From: Carpediemonas membranifera
Taxonomy: Eukaryota > Fornicata
Direction: 5' to 3'
Length of the DNA stretch: 64,000 nucleotides
Assembly: GCA_019828565.1 (NCBI GenBank)
Contig: JAHDYR010000019.1
Span: forward strand, 124,001 to 188,000
This document shows positions 18,486-28,336 of this stretch, piece after piece (position 1 is the first letter of the stretch; each line of letters starts with the position of its first letter). The translations under genes were made by a program, and so were the position numbers. The notes below the pieces were generated by a model. That model did not search any database and had not been told where the DNA came from. It worked only from the letters and a program-made list of their open reading frames with translations.

Positions 18486-19400
18486 TTACAGCATCTCGCG
18501 GGGGTCGATCTCCGCAATGTTGATGTTGAGGGGCCAGTTCTCCTTGTGCTGGTTCCTTCTATGAGTACGCACGACAGCCTCCTCCGACTTGGTAAAGACG
18601 TCGAGCGCCTCCGGGGTCAAACTGGCCTTCCACTCGGCCTGCTTCACCTCACTGCTGGACCTGTACCAGTGGTAGAGCTCGACAAAGTCATAGGTGCAGC
18701 CCAGCTCGGCCTCGTCAGTCTGGTCGTCCCACAGGTCAGCCGAGGGCGGGGCGTTCAACACGAGCTCAGGGACACCGAGCTCGGCGCCCACCTTGAAGAC
18801 CTCGGACTTGTGGAGGTCGGCGATGAGCTGAATATCAGCGCACCCGTCGCCAGCCTTGGAGAAGTAGAGCAAGAACCCATCCTCATCGTAGTTACCCGTG
18901 CCCAGCACAATGGCAGGCAGGCCCTGGGATGCAAGCACCTGGGCAATGTAGAAGTTGACGGGCGTCCTCATGTATGACCGCATCTGCCCATCGATGAAGG
19001 AGTTGCCCTCGAAGCCGAGGGCGTCCTGGACGAGCCCGCAGACCTCAGTGTGAACCTTAGATTGGTCCACGGTGACGATCTCCACGCCAAACGCCTTAGC
19101 GACGTCGTAGGCGCGGTTCTGAATCTTCGCGGTCGAGTGAATAGGCTGAGCGATGGCCAGCACCTTGGCAATGGGCGAGTCGGGCATCTTCGAGGCATAG
19201 GCTGCAAGACCAAGTGTTACTGCGGAGTCAACACCGCCAGAAGTGGACACTACGGCGGCGCGGAGGCCGTGCTGGCTCATGTATTCGTTGAACATGGTGC
19301 ACTTCCTTTCGACGAAGGCCTTGGCATCAAAGCCGCGCTCCTTGCGGTACTCCTCGAGTGCTTGCTGCAGGGCAGGGTGAAGGGTGGCGATAGACACCAT
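18486..19400 (-). CDS. nadE: NH3-dependent NAD+ synthetase, bacterial type
   Basis: A 304-aa NAD synthetase that adenylates nicotinic acid adenine dinucleotide and amidates it with ammonia, the last step of NAD biosynthesis. The PP-loop is VSTSGGVDSAV (about residues 51-61). GTGNYDEDGFLLYFSKAGDGCADI and PPSADLWDDQTDEAELG are the family's substrate and Mg2+/ATP blocks. It lacks the N-terminal nitrilase (glutaminase) domain that makes animal and fungal enzymes glutamine-dependent, so it is of prokaryotic type, possibly acquired by lateral transfer (inference). A GTATAAAG lies about 90 bp upstream, and the stop is within TGTAAAT. Confidence 0.93.
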   Translation of the reverse strand: MVSIATLHPALQQALEEYRKERGFDAKAFVERKCTMFNEYMSQHGLRAAVVSTSGGVDSAVTLGLAAYASKMPDSPIAKVLAIAQPIHSTAKIQNRAYDVAKAFGVEIVTVDQSKVHTEVCGLVQDALGFEGNSFIDGQMRSYMRTPVNFYIAQVLASQGLPAIVLGTGNYDEDGFLLYFSKAGDGCADIQLIADLHKSEVFKVGAELGVPELVLNAPPSADLWDDQTDEAELGCTYDFVELYHWYRSSSEVKQAEWKASLTPEALDVFTKSEEAVVRTHRRNQHKENWPLNINIAEIDPREML

Positions 19401-19511
19401 TCTGTGTTCTTTGGTTGGTATGTCGTTGCTTGAAAAGGTGAGATTCGGATCGAATCAGGGTGCTCGATCCAGTCCCAAATCGTCCCTAAATAGACTTTAT
19501 ACGCCCCATTC

Positions 19512-20525
19512 TTACGCCGTATCAACGTCCAAGTGCTTCACAACGTTCTCAGCGATGTCAATCAGAGCCTTGGGGCCGCCAGTGGGCTTGTCACCCGCGA
19601 CCTCGGCCCAGGATGAGCCCTTGTCGCACGCCTCAGTGAGCACGCCGTCAAGGGGGATGGCGCCAAGGAAGGGGACGTTCATGTCGGCGCACATCTTGGC
19701 TGCTCCACCGGACGTGGGCTTGAAAATCTGGTGGACCTTGTCGCAGTTGGGGCAGACAAAGCCGGACATGTTTTCGACCACGCCGATCACGGGGAGGCCG
19801 ACCTTGTGGCAGAAGTTGATCTCCTTGCGGACGTCGGCGAGGGCAACCTCCTGAGGTGTGGTGACGATGATGGCGCCGTCAATGTCGGGGAGGTACTGGA
19901 CGATGCTCATGTGCTCGTCACTGGTGCCCGGGGGCGTGTCGACGATGAGGTAATCGAGCTGGGACCAGTACACGTCGCGGAGGAACTGCTTGATCAGCCC
20001 GTTCTTCTTGGGACCGCGCCAGATGACGGCGTCGTTCTTGGAGGGGAGCAGGTAGCCGATGGACATCACGGCGAGGTTCCTGTCGGGTCCGACGTACACG
20101 GGCTGCCAGCCCTGGGCCGTGCGCTCGACCTCTTCATCCATGGTGCCGGTCAGCGTGGGTACAGAGGGGCCGCAGATGTCAATGTCGAGCAGGCCAACCT
20201 GCACATCAGGGTCACGGCTCAGCGTGTATGCCAGCTGGGTAGAAACAGAGCTCTTGCCGACACCGCCCTTGCCAGACAGGACGAGGATCTTCTTGCCGAT
20301 GTCCTGGAAGCGCTCAGCGATCACAGCAATGTCGGGATCAGGGCCCTGGGCCTTTCCAGAAGCACATTTCGCCGCATTAGGGCAGCCTGCGCACGCAGAG
20401 GCCTTGCCAGCGTCCTCGCCGCTCGGACCGGGACAAACTTCTTTCTTCTCTTCAGGGGGGGCAATAGGGGCGCTACCGCAGCTCCCAGCATTTGCACAAC
20501 CAGCGCATTTTCCGTCACAGCTCAT
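19512..20525 (-). CDS. NBP35: Nbp35/NUBP1-type cytosolic Fe-S scaffold ATPase with an extra Cys cluster
   Basis: A 337-aa Mrp/NBP35 P-loop ATPase that builds and transfers 4Fe-4S clusters in the cytosolic iron-sulfur assembly pathway. It has the deviant Walker [10 protein letters not shown], and the C-terminal CPNC that bridges the dimer cluster. The N-terminal ferredoxin-like motif is C31-x13-C45-x2-C48-x5-C54, diagnostic of NBP35 over CFD1. Upstream is a second motif, C3-x3-C7-x2-C10-x5-C16, whose last three spacings repeat those of the canonical one. I do not know this duplicate from the yeast or human proteins. The neighbour is NAD synthetase on the same strand. Confidence 0.95.
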   Translation of the reverse strand: MSCDGKCAGCANAGSCGSAPIAPPEEKKEVCPGPSGEDAGKASACAGCPNAAKCASGKAQGPDPDIAVIAERFQDIGKKILVLSGKGGVGKSSVSTQLAYTLSRDPDVQVGLLDIDICGPSVPTLTGTMDEEVERTAQGWQPVYVGPDRNLAVMSIGYLLPSKNDAVIWRGPKKNGLIKQFLRDVYWSQLDYLIVDTPPGTSDEHMSIVQYLPDIDGAIIVTTPQEVALADVRKEINFCHKVGLPVIGVVENMSGFVCPNCDKVHQIFKPTSGGAAKMCADMNVPFLGAIPLDGVLTEACDKGSSWAEVAGDKPTGGPKALIDIAENVVKHLDVDTA

Positions 20526-20739
20526 CTTTCAACTGTCACGCAAGGGTGCACGACGACGATCAAAACGGGATCTGATTGATCGGACATCCGTGGCACTACC
20601 ATGGGCATGCGGCCTGCATCAGCACCACTGCTTACCCCGCAGCGAGCCTGCAACCAGCCAGGCTCGCCCGTCTATTATCACATGGCACGAAAGCCTTTAT
20701 ATCACATTAGCCTGCCAGTGGTACTAATAAACACAACGC

Positions 20740-23402
20740 CTACAGCTCCACCTCCTTGCTCCGCACCGTTGTCTCCAGCTTGAACCCGCCCCCGACAAAC
20801 TTAGGCTGGGCGGGGTCCTGCTGCACGACGTAACCCTCGTCCATAGTGCGCCGGGCCGCGCTCTGCTCCTTCCGCTTCTGCTCGAAGTACTTCTTCTTGA
20901 TGTCGTGGGACTCCTTTGTGAGCTTGGCGATCTCGTACTTGTACTCCGCCACCTGCGTCTGGTACATCGTGAGCTCGGACGCCATGCTCTTGAGCTGCTT
21001 GTTCTTCTCCCGTAAGTTAGTCTGGTAGATCGACAGCTGCTCAACGACCTCGGGCCCGGGCTGGCGGGCAAGAAGCTTCTGGAGCTCAGTGAATGCCTTC
21101 TCGCGCTCGTCGATGATAAGCTCCTTCTCAGCGACCTCCTCCGTCTTCTTGAGCAGCCGCTTCTGGAGGGTATGGATCTTCTGGATCATTTCATAAACTG
21201 CGGGATCAGACCCCTCAAGCTTCCGCCAACGGTGGACGTTCATGGGGTTCTGGAGTTCCTCGGACATCGCCTTGACCTTGGCGCGCTCCTCCAGCAGCTC
21301 CTTCTGGATTCTGATGACCTCTGTCTTGTACCCGTCGATCTGGTTGGCCGCCTTCGAGTAGACGTTGAGCTCCCGCATGACCGAGGCCAGCTTGATCTTC
21401 AGCAGACGGATGTCCTCGACCCGCTCCCTGTACTGCGCCTCGCCCTTGGCCAGCGTGCTCTGCTGGATCTTGATCTTCTCGTACAGCAGCGCGAGCTCGT
21501 CGTTGCGGCGGATGAGCTGCGTTCCCAGGATGTCGCGCTCGCTGATGACCTGCTCGAACTCCTTCTGCTGCCGGCCCCGCTCGTTGTCGGCCTCGTTGAT
21601 AATGAGGTTGAGCTTGGCCATCTCGGCCTTCTGAGCGGCGATCGTCTGCTCCGCCTCCTGGATCTGGCGCTGGATCCGCCCAATCTCGGCCTTGAAGCTG
21701 TCCCGCTCCTTCTCAGCCTTCTTCCGCTCGTAGTACTCCTGCACGAGGGCACTGTCCTTCGCCTTGATCTCTTCCTTAAGCTGCTCGATCTGGTGGTTCA
21801 TAATCTTGAACTTCCGCTTCATCTCGCTCACCTCGTCCTGGCTCTCGATCAGGTTCTTCGAGTACAGGTTCCGGTCAGCTCGAACGGCCTCGTACAGCGT
21901 CTGCTGCTGCTTGAGCTTCTTCTCGGCCTCGGCGATCTTCTTCTGGAGGTCCTGGATGGTGTTCTCGCGGACCTTGACCTCCTCGAGCGCCTGGAGATAC
22001 TTCTGGTTCGCCTCGGTCGCCTTCTTGTTGTTGAGCTCACGCTCCTGCTCGAGGACGAAGATCATCTTGCGCTGCTTCTGCGCCTCGTTCTTGTATGCGG
22101 AGATCTCCTGGTCGAGGTTGGCTGCCTGGTTCTCGGCGATCTTCACGAGCTCGGCCTGCTTGGAAGTGGCGGCGTCGGCCTGGCGGACATTCTTGTTGAG
22201 GAGCTCGCGCTCTCTCGCCAGCACGTCAGCCTGCTGCTTCTGCTTGTCGGCGTCGCGCGTGGTCATCTTCAGGTCCCGCTCGAGCCCGACCACGTCTGAT
22301 CTGAGCGCCTCCCGCCGCTTCTCGAGGTCTGCCTTGTCCTTCTCGGCGCGCTGGATGAGCAGCTTTGTCGTGGCGAGCTCCTTGTTGACCCGGCTCGTCT
22401 CCTGCTTTGCCAGACGGATCTGCTGGTCCTTCTCCTTCAGCTCGTTCTCCCGGGCCGCGAGCTCAGCCTCGAGCGTGCTGTTCCGCTCGTTGAGCTGGTT
22501 AACCTGTACGTGGAACTCGTGCACAGTGTCCTCCTTGCCCTTGAGCTCCACCTCGCGGCTGTGGATGTCGTTCTCCAGGCGCTGAAGCTCCATCTTCATG
22601 CTGTGCGCGGCGTCGGCGTTCGACCGGATAGTGTCCTTCTTCTCCTCGATCTCCTCCTGACGAAGCTCGAGACGCTTGCGGAGGTCGGCCATATCCTTGT
22701 CGAGCACCTCCTTGCGCCACTGCTCGCTCTTGAGCTCCTGCTCCTGTCGCGTTACAAGGTCCTTGAGCGTCTTGATTTGTGCCTCGAGCGGCACCTTCTC
22801 GTCCTCCAGCTCCCGGACCCGCTCGAGGTAGTTGGACAGCTCCTGCCGCAGCTCCATGATCTGCTTCACCTTCGAGTCCCGCTGCTGGATGAGCTCGTCC
22901 TTCTGCTTCATCAGCTCGGCCACGGTGTTCTCCTGCCCGAGATTGATGCCGGCTCCTTGCTCGACGAGCTTGGTCAGGTTGGCGATCTCGGCCTTAAGGT
23001 GTTGGACGGTCTCCCTGGAGCGAGCCTCCTTCTCGCGGGAGGCATCGAGCATGCTGTAGGCCTGCTCGATCTCCTTCTTGAGGCTGGAGATGGCGTTCCA
23101 GTCGTCCTGCGAGATCTTCAGCGCGGACTTGACCTTGGAGGCGTTCGACGCAATTTCCCCGCCCAAAGTCTTGATTCTACTAATCAGGCGCTTCTCATTC
23201 TCGTGAGACTTCTTCAGCGCACGGTGCATCTTCTCATATTCCTTCCTGAAATGCTCTAGGGAGTCGTCACCGACTAGTTCAGCAATCACCTGCGTAAGCC
23301 CTGGAAATGAACGAAGGAACGAACGTTATTGAAGTCCTTCTCAAGCTGTTCAATGGCCCTAGTTTCAATCGAGAGCTCTGGGGCCTTATCCTCTCCCGAC
23401 AT
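20740..23402 (-). CDS. CFAP58: CFAP58 (CCDC147) ciliary coiled-coil protein, two exons
   Basis: The exons are 23325-23402 and 20740-23289, giving 875 aa (human CFAP58 is 872). This is an axoneme-associated coiled-coil protein needed for flagellar assembly or motility. The N-terminal exon (MSGEDKAPELSIETRAIEQL) is in another frame. Splicing out 35 nt yields EKDFNNVIAELVGDDSLEHFRKEYEKMH, which matches the family's ELERDFQEV..ELAGDKSLEKFR.EYE block. NLTKLVEQGAGI further in is also characteristic. Almost the entire length is heptad repeat. The long leucine-rich frames on the plus strand (21172-23259) are antisense artefacts. Confidence 0.94.
23290..23324 (-). other. Intron in CFAP58 (35 nt, phase 0)
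   Basis: Donor GTTCGT, 3' end TTACGCAG. Removal joins EKDFNN to VIAELVGDD. Confidence 0.9.
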
Positions 23403-23748
23403 TCCACTTTGGCACGCTCGTAGTTTGTTTGTGTCTTAAAGTGCGGTGGCCATGGTGGAGACACACTGCCGTTGGGGTAGAAGTAGTTCTGCCGTTGAGG
23501 TGCTGATTGTAAACATCCGTGTTGCTGGGCTTGTCAATCTGTTTGTTGCGAAATCCGATCAAACAGAGATTTGATTGGGGACCGGCGACATGGGTGTCGC
23601 ATGCTCAAACGGTCCATGTGCCCTGTATCAGCACCAGGAAGCTTGTTCTAACAATAGACTACCGCACTGACTGCAGGTCGTTTTCGTTCACGCACATGGT
23701 CTCGCCACGCAGAATCACGCCTATAGGCTATCTTTATTATCTTCCGAT
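23403..23748. other. Intergenic stretch
   Basis: 346 bp. It holds the CFAP58 promoter side (a CACTTTAAGAC element near 23435) and the Ca2+-ATPase 3' end with AATAAAG at 23732-23738. Confidence 0.45.
23732..23738 (-). terminator. Putative poly(A) element AATAAAG after the Ca2+-ATPase stop
   Basis: AATAAAG on the minus strand begins about 11 nt past the TGA of the 23749-26925 gene. Confidence 0.45.
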
Positions 23749-26700
23749 TCAGTCGCTCCCTCCCTCAACGTTGACGTCCTCAGCGTCGACCTCGACTGCA
23801 GGCTCTTCAGCGACACCGTAGTTGACCACCACCTCCTCCTCGGCATCAGAGGTCGAGACCGAGCTGACACTCTCCGGGACAGCAGGGTAGGCCTCAGCCT
23901 GGCCTCCGACGACCTCGTCCTCCTCATGCTTGAGCTGGTCGGCGATGGGGGCCCACTTTTCCTTCTTAGGGCGGCGGGCAGCACCGATCTTACCAAGGAG
24001 CTTGGCGAGGGGCGCAGGGATGGGGACCAGATGCTGGATGAAGCCGATGGGGATGGACAGGAAAGCGATGGCGATGGTGTACACCCACTCATGGGGCTCG
24101 AGAAGGTGGACGCGGACGGCGTACGACCCGAAGGCGACGATGAGAACCTGGAGCACGACGGTGGCGACCATGACGATGATGAACATGGGGCTCTTGTGGA
24201 TGTTCTGGAGAATGTTCCAATCCAGCCAGGTGATCTTACGGGCGTTGAGCTCGTTGAACAGCTGGCTAAAGACGAACGTGTTGAAGATGATCGTATCCTT
24301 GCGGTAGACGACGGTGTCCGAGTCGTAGAAGAAGCTCAGCACGGGCGCGTCGCGGAGATACTGGGCGTTCTTCTGGCCGTCAGGCAGGATAGCCATGAAG
24401 ACGAAGAGCACGACCAGTTGGAACACAGACTGGAAGGCGATGTTCTTCCACATGTCGGGCGAGATCAGAGCCTCGTAGCGGCCGTACGGCTTGCGCTTGA
24501 GGAGGCCCTCATGGGGCCCCTCAGTGGCGAGGGCGAGGGCGGCGAGGGTGTCCATGATGAGGTTGACCCAGAGAAGCTGGACAGCGCCGAGGGGAGACTC
24601 GCCGAGGAAGAGGGCGCCGGTGAAGGCGATGACGAGGGCTACGACGTTGACGGTGAGCTGGAACTGCAGGAACTTCCGGATGTTGTCATAAACTGCACGC
24701 CCCCATAGGATGGCCATTTCGACAGAGTGGAAGTTATCGTCGAGCAGGATGATGTCGGAGGCCTCCTTGGCGACCTCAGTGCCGCTGATGCCCATGGCAA
24801 GGCCGACGTCAGCCTCCTTGAGCGCGGGGGCGTCGTTGGCGCCGTCGCCCGTGACAGCCACGACCTCGCCGAGAGCACGGAGCCTGGTGACGAGCTTGAG
24901 CTTATCAGAAGGGGTCGACCTGGCGACGACCTGGAGAGTAGGGATGACGGCGTCGAGCTCGGCGTCCGTCATGCGGCGGAGCTCGGGCCCGGTGATGGCA
25001 GTGCCCGTCTCGGTCAGGATGTTGCAGGACCGGGCGATGGACTTGGCGGTGAGGATGTTGTCGCCCGTGACCATGCGGACCATGATGCCCGCCATCTGGC
25101 AGCGGCGGACGGACTCGGGCACCTCCTCGCGGAGGGGGTCCATGATGCCAGTCAGGCCGACGCACGTGAGCTCCTTCTCGTTGAGGTCTGAGTCGTTAAG
25201 CTGCTCGGGGGTCTGGCCCGGCTCGATGTCGCGGTATGCAAGGATGATGGTGCGGAGGCCGTTCGAGGCGAGGCTGATGATGGCCTCGTCGATGGACTTG
25301 CGGACACCATCGGTCATGGGGGCGACCTGGCCCTGCTCGTCGAGGTACGACGTGCACAGGGAGAGCACCATCTCAGAGGCGCCCTTGCAGAAGATGCGGG
25401 GGCCAGCGTGGGCGGTGAAGTCGCGGGCGGCCTCCTCGTAGCTCGACTGGGTCATGTCGACGACCTTGGACATGCGCTTACGGTCAGAGTTGAAGTCGTA
25501 CTCGGTGATCTCGGACGTGGCCTTGCGGACGGGGACGTAGTCGAGGCCCCAGTTCCGGGAGAGCTGGAGGAGCGCGCACTCGGTCTTCGAGCCGACGAAC
25601 TCAGGCTGGCCGGCCTCGTCGACCTGCAGGAAGGCAGTGCTGTTGACTGCGGAGCCGACACCGATGTGGGCGACGATGGACGCGGGGAGCTCGTCGCGGG
25701 CGGGGACTCGGTCGAACAGTCTGCCCGCGAACCAGCCCTGGGTGACGGTCATCTTGTTCTGGGTCAGGGTGCCTGTCTTGTCGGAACAGATGTTGGTGGC
25801 GCCGCCCATGGTCTCGCAGGCGTTGAGGTGACGGACGAGGTTGTTGTCCTTCATCATACGCTTCATGGAGTAGGCCAGTGAGATCGTCACAGCGAGGGGG
25901 AGGCCCTCGGGCACGGCGACGACGACGATGGTGACTGCGAGGATGATGAAGTCGATCCAGGCGGTGAGAGATGAGGCGTGGAAGGTGCCGTTGTCGATGA
26001 TGACCTTCTTCACGATCTCCTTGTACGCCCAGCGGATGCCGAGGACGAGGACGGTGAAGAGTGCGGTGCCGGCGCCGAAGTACCCGATGAGCTTGGCGAG
26101 GGAGTCGAGCTTGTTCTGGAGGGGAGTGGGCTCGGGCTCCTTGACGAGGGAGGCGAGGGTCCTGCCCCACTCAGAGTGGATGCCGACGTTGGTGACGACC
26201 ATGGCGCCGTTGCCAGTGGCGATGGTGCAGCCGCACAGCATGAACGGCGAGCTCTTCGGGTCCTTGTTCACGGTGACGGACTCGCCCGTGAGAGCAGACT
26301 CGTCCGACTCGAGGTTGATGGCGCGGATGAGGACGCCGTCGGCGGGGAGCTGGTCGCCCTGCTGGAGGTCGACGACGTCACCAACGGCGAGGTCGTGGAT
26401 GTTGATAGTCTGCTGGACGCCCGTGCGGATGACGGTGACCATACGGTCCTCCTTGGCAGCGTTCAGCTTGCGGAACTGGCGCTCCTTGGACCAGTCATTG
26501 AAAGCAGTGACAGTGCAGACGATGACGATGGCGGCGAGGATGGCGACACCCTCGATCCAGTCCCAGTTGCCCTCGCTGCCCTCGTCCTCCTTGGGGATGA
26601 AGGAAAGGAGGAAGGAGATGATGGCGGAGATGATTAGGATGATGAGGATCGGGTCCTTGAGGCACTCGAGCCAAAGACGAATGAAGGACTTGCTCTTGGG

Positions 26701-26925
26701 CGTGGCATGGACGTTGCGGCCGAAAGCGGAGAAACGATCAGCGCATGCATTGTCAATATCAATCTGGCCAAGACCATCTTCAGAGGTCTTCAGCTTCTCG
26801 AACAGGACGGGCAAGCCGCCAAATTCCTCGAGCTTCTTGGTCCCGTTCTCACGGGACTCCATCAGCTCATCTAGCTGTTCGACTGTTACACCAAAAATCG
26901 ACGCTTCATGGCTATCTGCGTCCAT
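23749..26925 (-). CDS. P-type Ca2+-ATPase, plasma-membrane (PMCA, P2B) type
   Basis: A 1,058-aa calcium pump that moves Ca2+ out of the cytosol using ATP. It has the phosphorylation motif DKTGTLTQNKMTV, the actuator-domain TGES, GDGANDAPALKEADVGLAMG in the hinge, and about ten transmembrane helices. VPEGLPLAVT in M4 has the PEGL of Ca2+ pumps. AFTGALFLGESPLGAVQLLWVNLIMDT in M5-M6 is PMCA-like, and the N-terminus (VTVEQLDELMESR, GLPVLFEKLKTSEDGL) also follows PMCA rather than SERCA. The C-terminal tail is acidic and about 90 residues long. I see no certain calmodulin site. Confidence 0.95.
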   Translation of the reverse strand: MDADSHEASIFGVTVEQLDELMESRENGTKKLEEFGGLPVLFEKLKTSEDGLGQIDIDNACADRFSAFGRNVHATPKSKSFIRLWLECLKDPILIILIISAIISFLLSFIPKEDEGSEGNWDWIEGVAILAAIVIVCTVTAFNDWSKERQFRKLNAAKEDRMVTVIRTGVQQTINIHDLAVGDVVDLQQGDQLPADGVLIRAINLESDESALTGESVTVNKDPKSSPFMLCGCTIATGNGAMVVTNVGIHSEWGRTLASLVKEPEPTPLQNKLDSLAKLIGYFGAGTALFTVLVLGIRWAYKEIVKKVIIDNGTFHASSLTAWIDFIILAVTIVVVAVPEGLPLAVTISLAYSMKRMMKDNNLVRHLNACETMGGATNICSDKTGTLTQNKMTVTQGWFAGRLFDRVPARDELPASIVAHIGVGSAVNSTAFLQVDEAGQPEFVGSKTECALLQLSRNWGLDYVPVRKATSEITEYDFNSDRKRMSKVVDMTQSSYEEAARDFTAHAGPRIFCKGASEMVLSLCTSYLDEQGQVAPMTDGVRKSIDEAIISLASNGLRTIILAYRDIEPGQTPEQLNDSDLNEKELTCVGLTGIMDPLREEVPESVRRCQMAGIMVRMVTGDNILTAKSIARSCNILTETGTAITGPELRRMTDAELDAVIPTLQVVARSTPSDKLKLVTRLRALGEVVAVTGDGANDAPALKEADVGLAMGISGTEVAKEASDIILLDDNFHSVEMAILWGRAVYDNIRKFLQFQLTVNVVALVIAFTGALFLGESPLGAVQLLWVNLIMDTLAALALATEGPHEGLLKRKPYGRYEALISPDMWKNIAFQSVFQLVVLFVFMAILPDGQKNAQYLRDAPVLSFFYDSDTVVYRKDTIIFNTFVFSQLFNELNARKITWLDWNILQNIHKSPMFIIVMVATVVLQVLIVAFGSYAVRVHLLEPHEWVYTIAIAFLSIPIGFIQHLVPIPAPLAKLLGKIGAARRPKKEKWAPIADQLKHEEDEVVGGQAEAYPAVPESVSSVSTSDAEEEVVVNYGVAEEPAVEVDAEDVNVEGGSD

Positions 26926-27640
26926 AACGGCTGTGTAGCGGCCTTGGGATTGTGTGCCTTATTCTGCACGCCATCGCCGATTTCGTCGATTTTTCTCAAC
27001 TTGTCATTTCTCAGTCTTGGACAATGCGCTGGCTATGCCACCATAACTATGGGATGAATGCGTGCTCGGGAGTTCGGGCGAGCGTGTTGACTCCTTGGAG
27101 TCGCCACAGAGTCGTTTTTGATTCGTGCTCAAGACTACTTTTGACAAATTCTGAAGATTCTGTGATAGCTTTGGACGGTCTTCAAGCTCGGCAGTACTCA
27201 GCATACACTAATGACTCACTCAGCCCAGTATTAGATTCTGGCATCCGCTCAAATTGGTGAGTGAGTCAAATCTTTTTTGGGACGAACTCGATCTTCACGA
27301 GTGGAAGTTAGGCAATCATCTATATGTTGTGCGCACGGTACAAATCAGACATAACAAGGTCTTGCTTGTCCGATTCTGGCCTGTCAGACCCCCTCGAGGC
27401 AGTCCCCCTCGACCAGGAAGGAGGGGACTCAATGTCGACGGAGACTCTGGTCCCGGAGACCATGATTCCCGCGGGCACCCCGAGAGCGCTGCTGACGGAG
27501 TATACCATCCATCGGCGAGGTCACCTCCACCGAAAAGGTTGATGTCTGGTTGACTGTAGTAAGAATAAGAACCACCGACCGGGATACATTCACCGGACGA
27601 TCTCGTTCCGCACCGGTCTGGGTCAGGTATTCTGACTGGC
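26926..27640. other. 715-bp intergenic region with weak coding signs
   Basis: AT-rich until about 27250, then GC-richer. Overlapping open frames occur on both strands at 27316-27642. None has a recognisable family, and the two strands cannot both code. No RNA gene seen. Confidence 0.4.
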
Positions 27641-28051
27641 ATGCTGGCTCAGAGTCAGTCAGGGAAAGTGCCCACAATGCTTGAGTTCTTCTGCTCACAC
27701 AGAAATGACGACCTACCGGCCAGAGCCCTTCCAGTACCCATCGCAGACAGCAAGAGAGACTTCGACGCACAAGCAAACTACAAAGCAAAGCAATATAGCC
27801 GCTATAGCGTCGATCTCGTCATTCTGAACATGGCTCCGGATGGCGCCAACTTAGACACAGTCGCCAACAAGCTTCACAACAAACTCAAGACTGCCATCGG
27901 TCCTAAGCCTTCCAAGAAGTCCTACATCAAGTACGCCATCGCTGAGCGCTTCCTCCAGGCAATGGTCACCTGCGTCCACAACTACAACGCCATCGCACAC
28001 CGGGACCACGCGTACTGCCTCGCCCATGACATCCCCTCCCATGACTACTAG
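27641..28051 (+). CDS. Small unknown protein
   Basis: An open frame of 136 codons with the C-rich third positions of its neighbours over its last 100 codons, which suggests real coding. An internal ATG at 27677 (MLEFFCSHRND) may be the true start. The protein is basic in the middle (KAKQYSRYSVDLVILNMAPDG, KTAIGPKPSKKSYIKYA) and His-rich at the C-terminus. There is no signal peptide, membrane segment or motif I recognise. It lies upstream of the ankyrin giant on the same strand. Confidence 0.5.
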   Translation: MLAQSQSGKVPTMLEFFCSHRNDDLPARALPVPIADSKRDFDAQANYKAKQYSRYSVDLVILNMAPDGANLDTVANKLHNKLKTAIGPKPSKKSYIKYAIAERFLQAMVTCVHNYNAIAHRDHAYCLAHDIPSHDY

Positions 28052-28336
28052 TTCACGTCTACGTCTCCACCAATCTCAACCTTTACGTGAGCAATCATAA
28101 ATTGGATAAGTCAGAAGCTCGGAGTCTTACTACGTGACTCTTCTTCATGCCACTCTGCTCGGCACTGGGTCGGGCAACCGAGCACAAAATTCCTGCTGGA
28201 CGTACAAGTAGCAGGCGCAGCATGACGCCCTCGAGTGCCCAGGTTTCCGGCTATCGTGGTGCATTCTGTGGCACAATATCCGTGGCCAAGTCTTTGTTCG
28301 CTGCATAACCATTCCTATCAGGATAACGGCATAGGA

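Noticed and set aside
21172-23259. Long leucine-rich plus-strand frames over CFAP58 (also over 58-2271)
   Set aside because: They are antisense to GC-rich coiled-coil codons (CTC/GAG swap) and have no family. The minus-strand proteins are recognisable.
23926-26938. Several long plus-strand frames
   Set aside because: All are shadows of the Ca2+-ATPase, whose domain motifs are unambiguous.
27316-27642. Overlapping frames of 60-120 codons on both strands
   Set aside because: No motif, competing strands, and no splice pair of the local type gives a convincing protein; left as intergenic.
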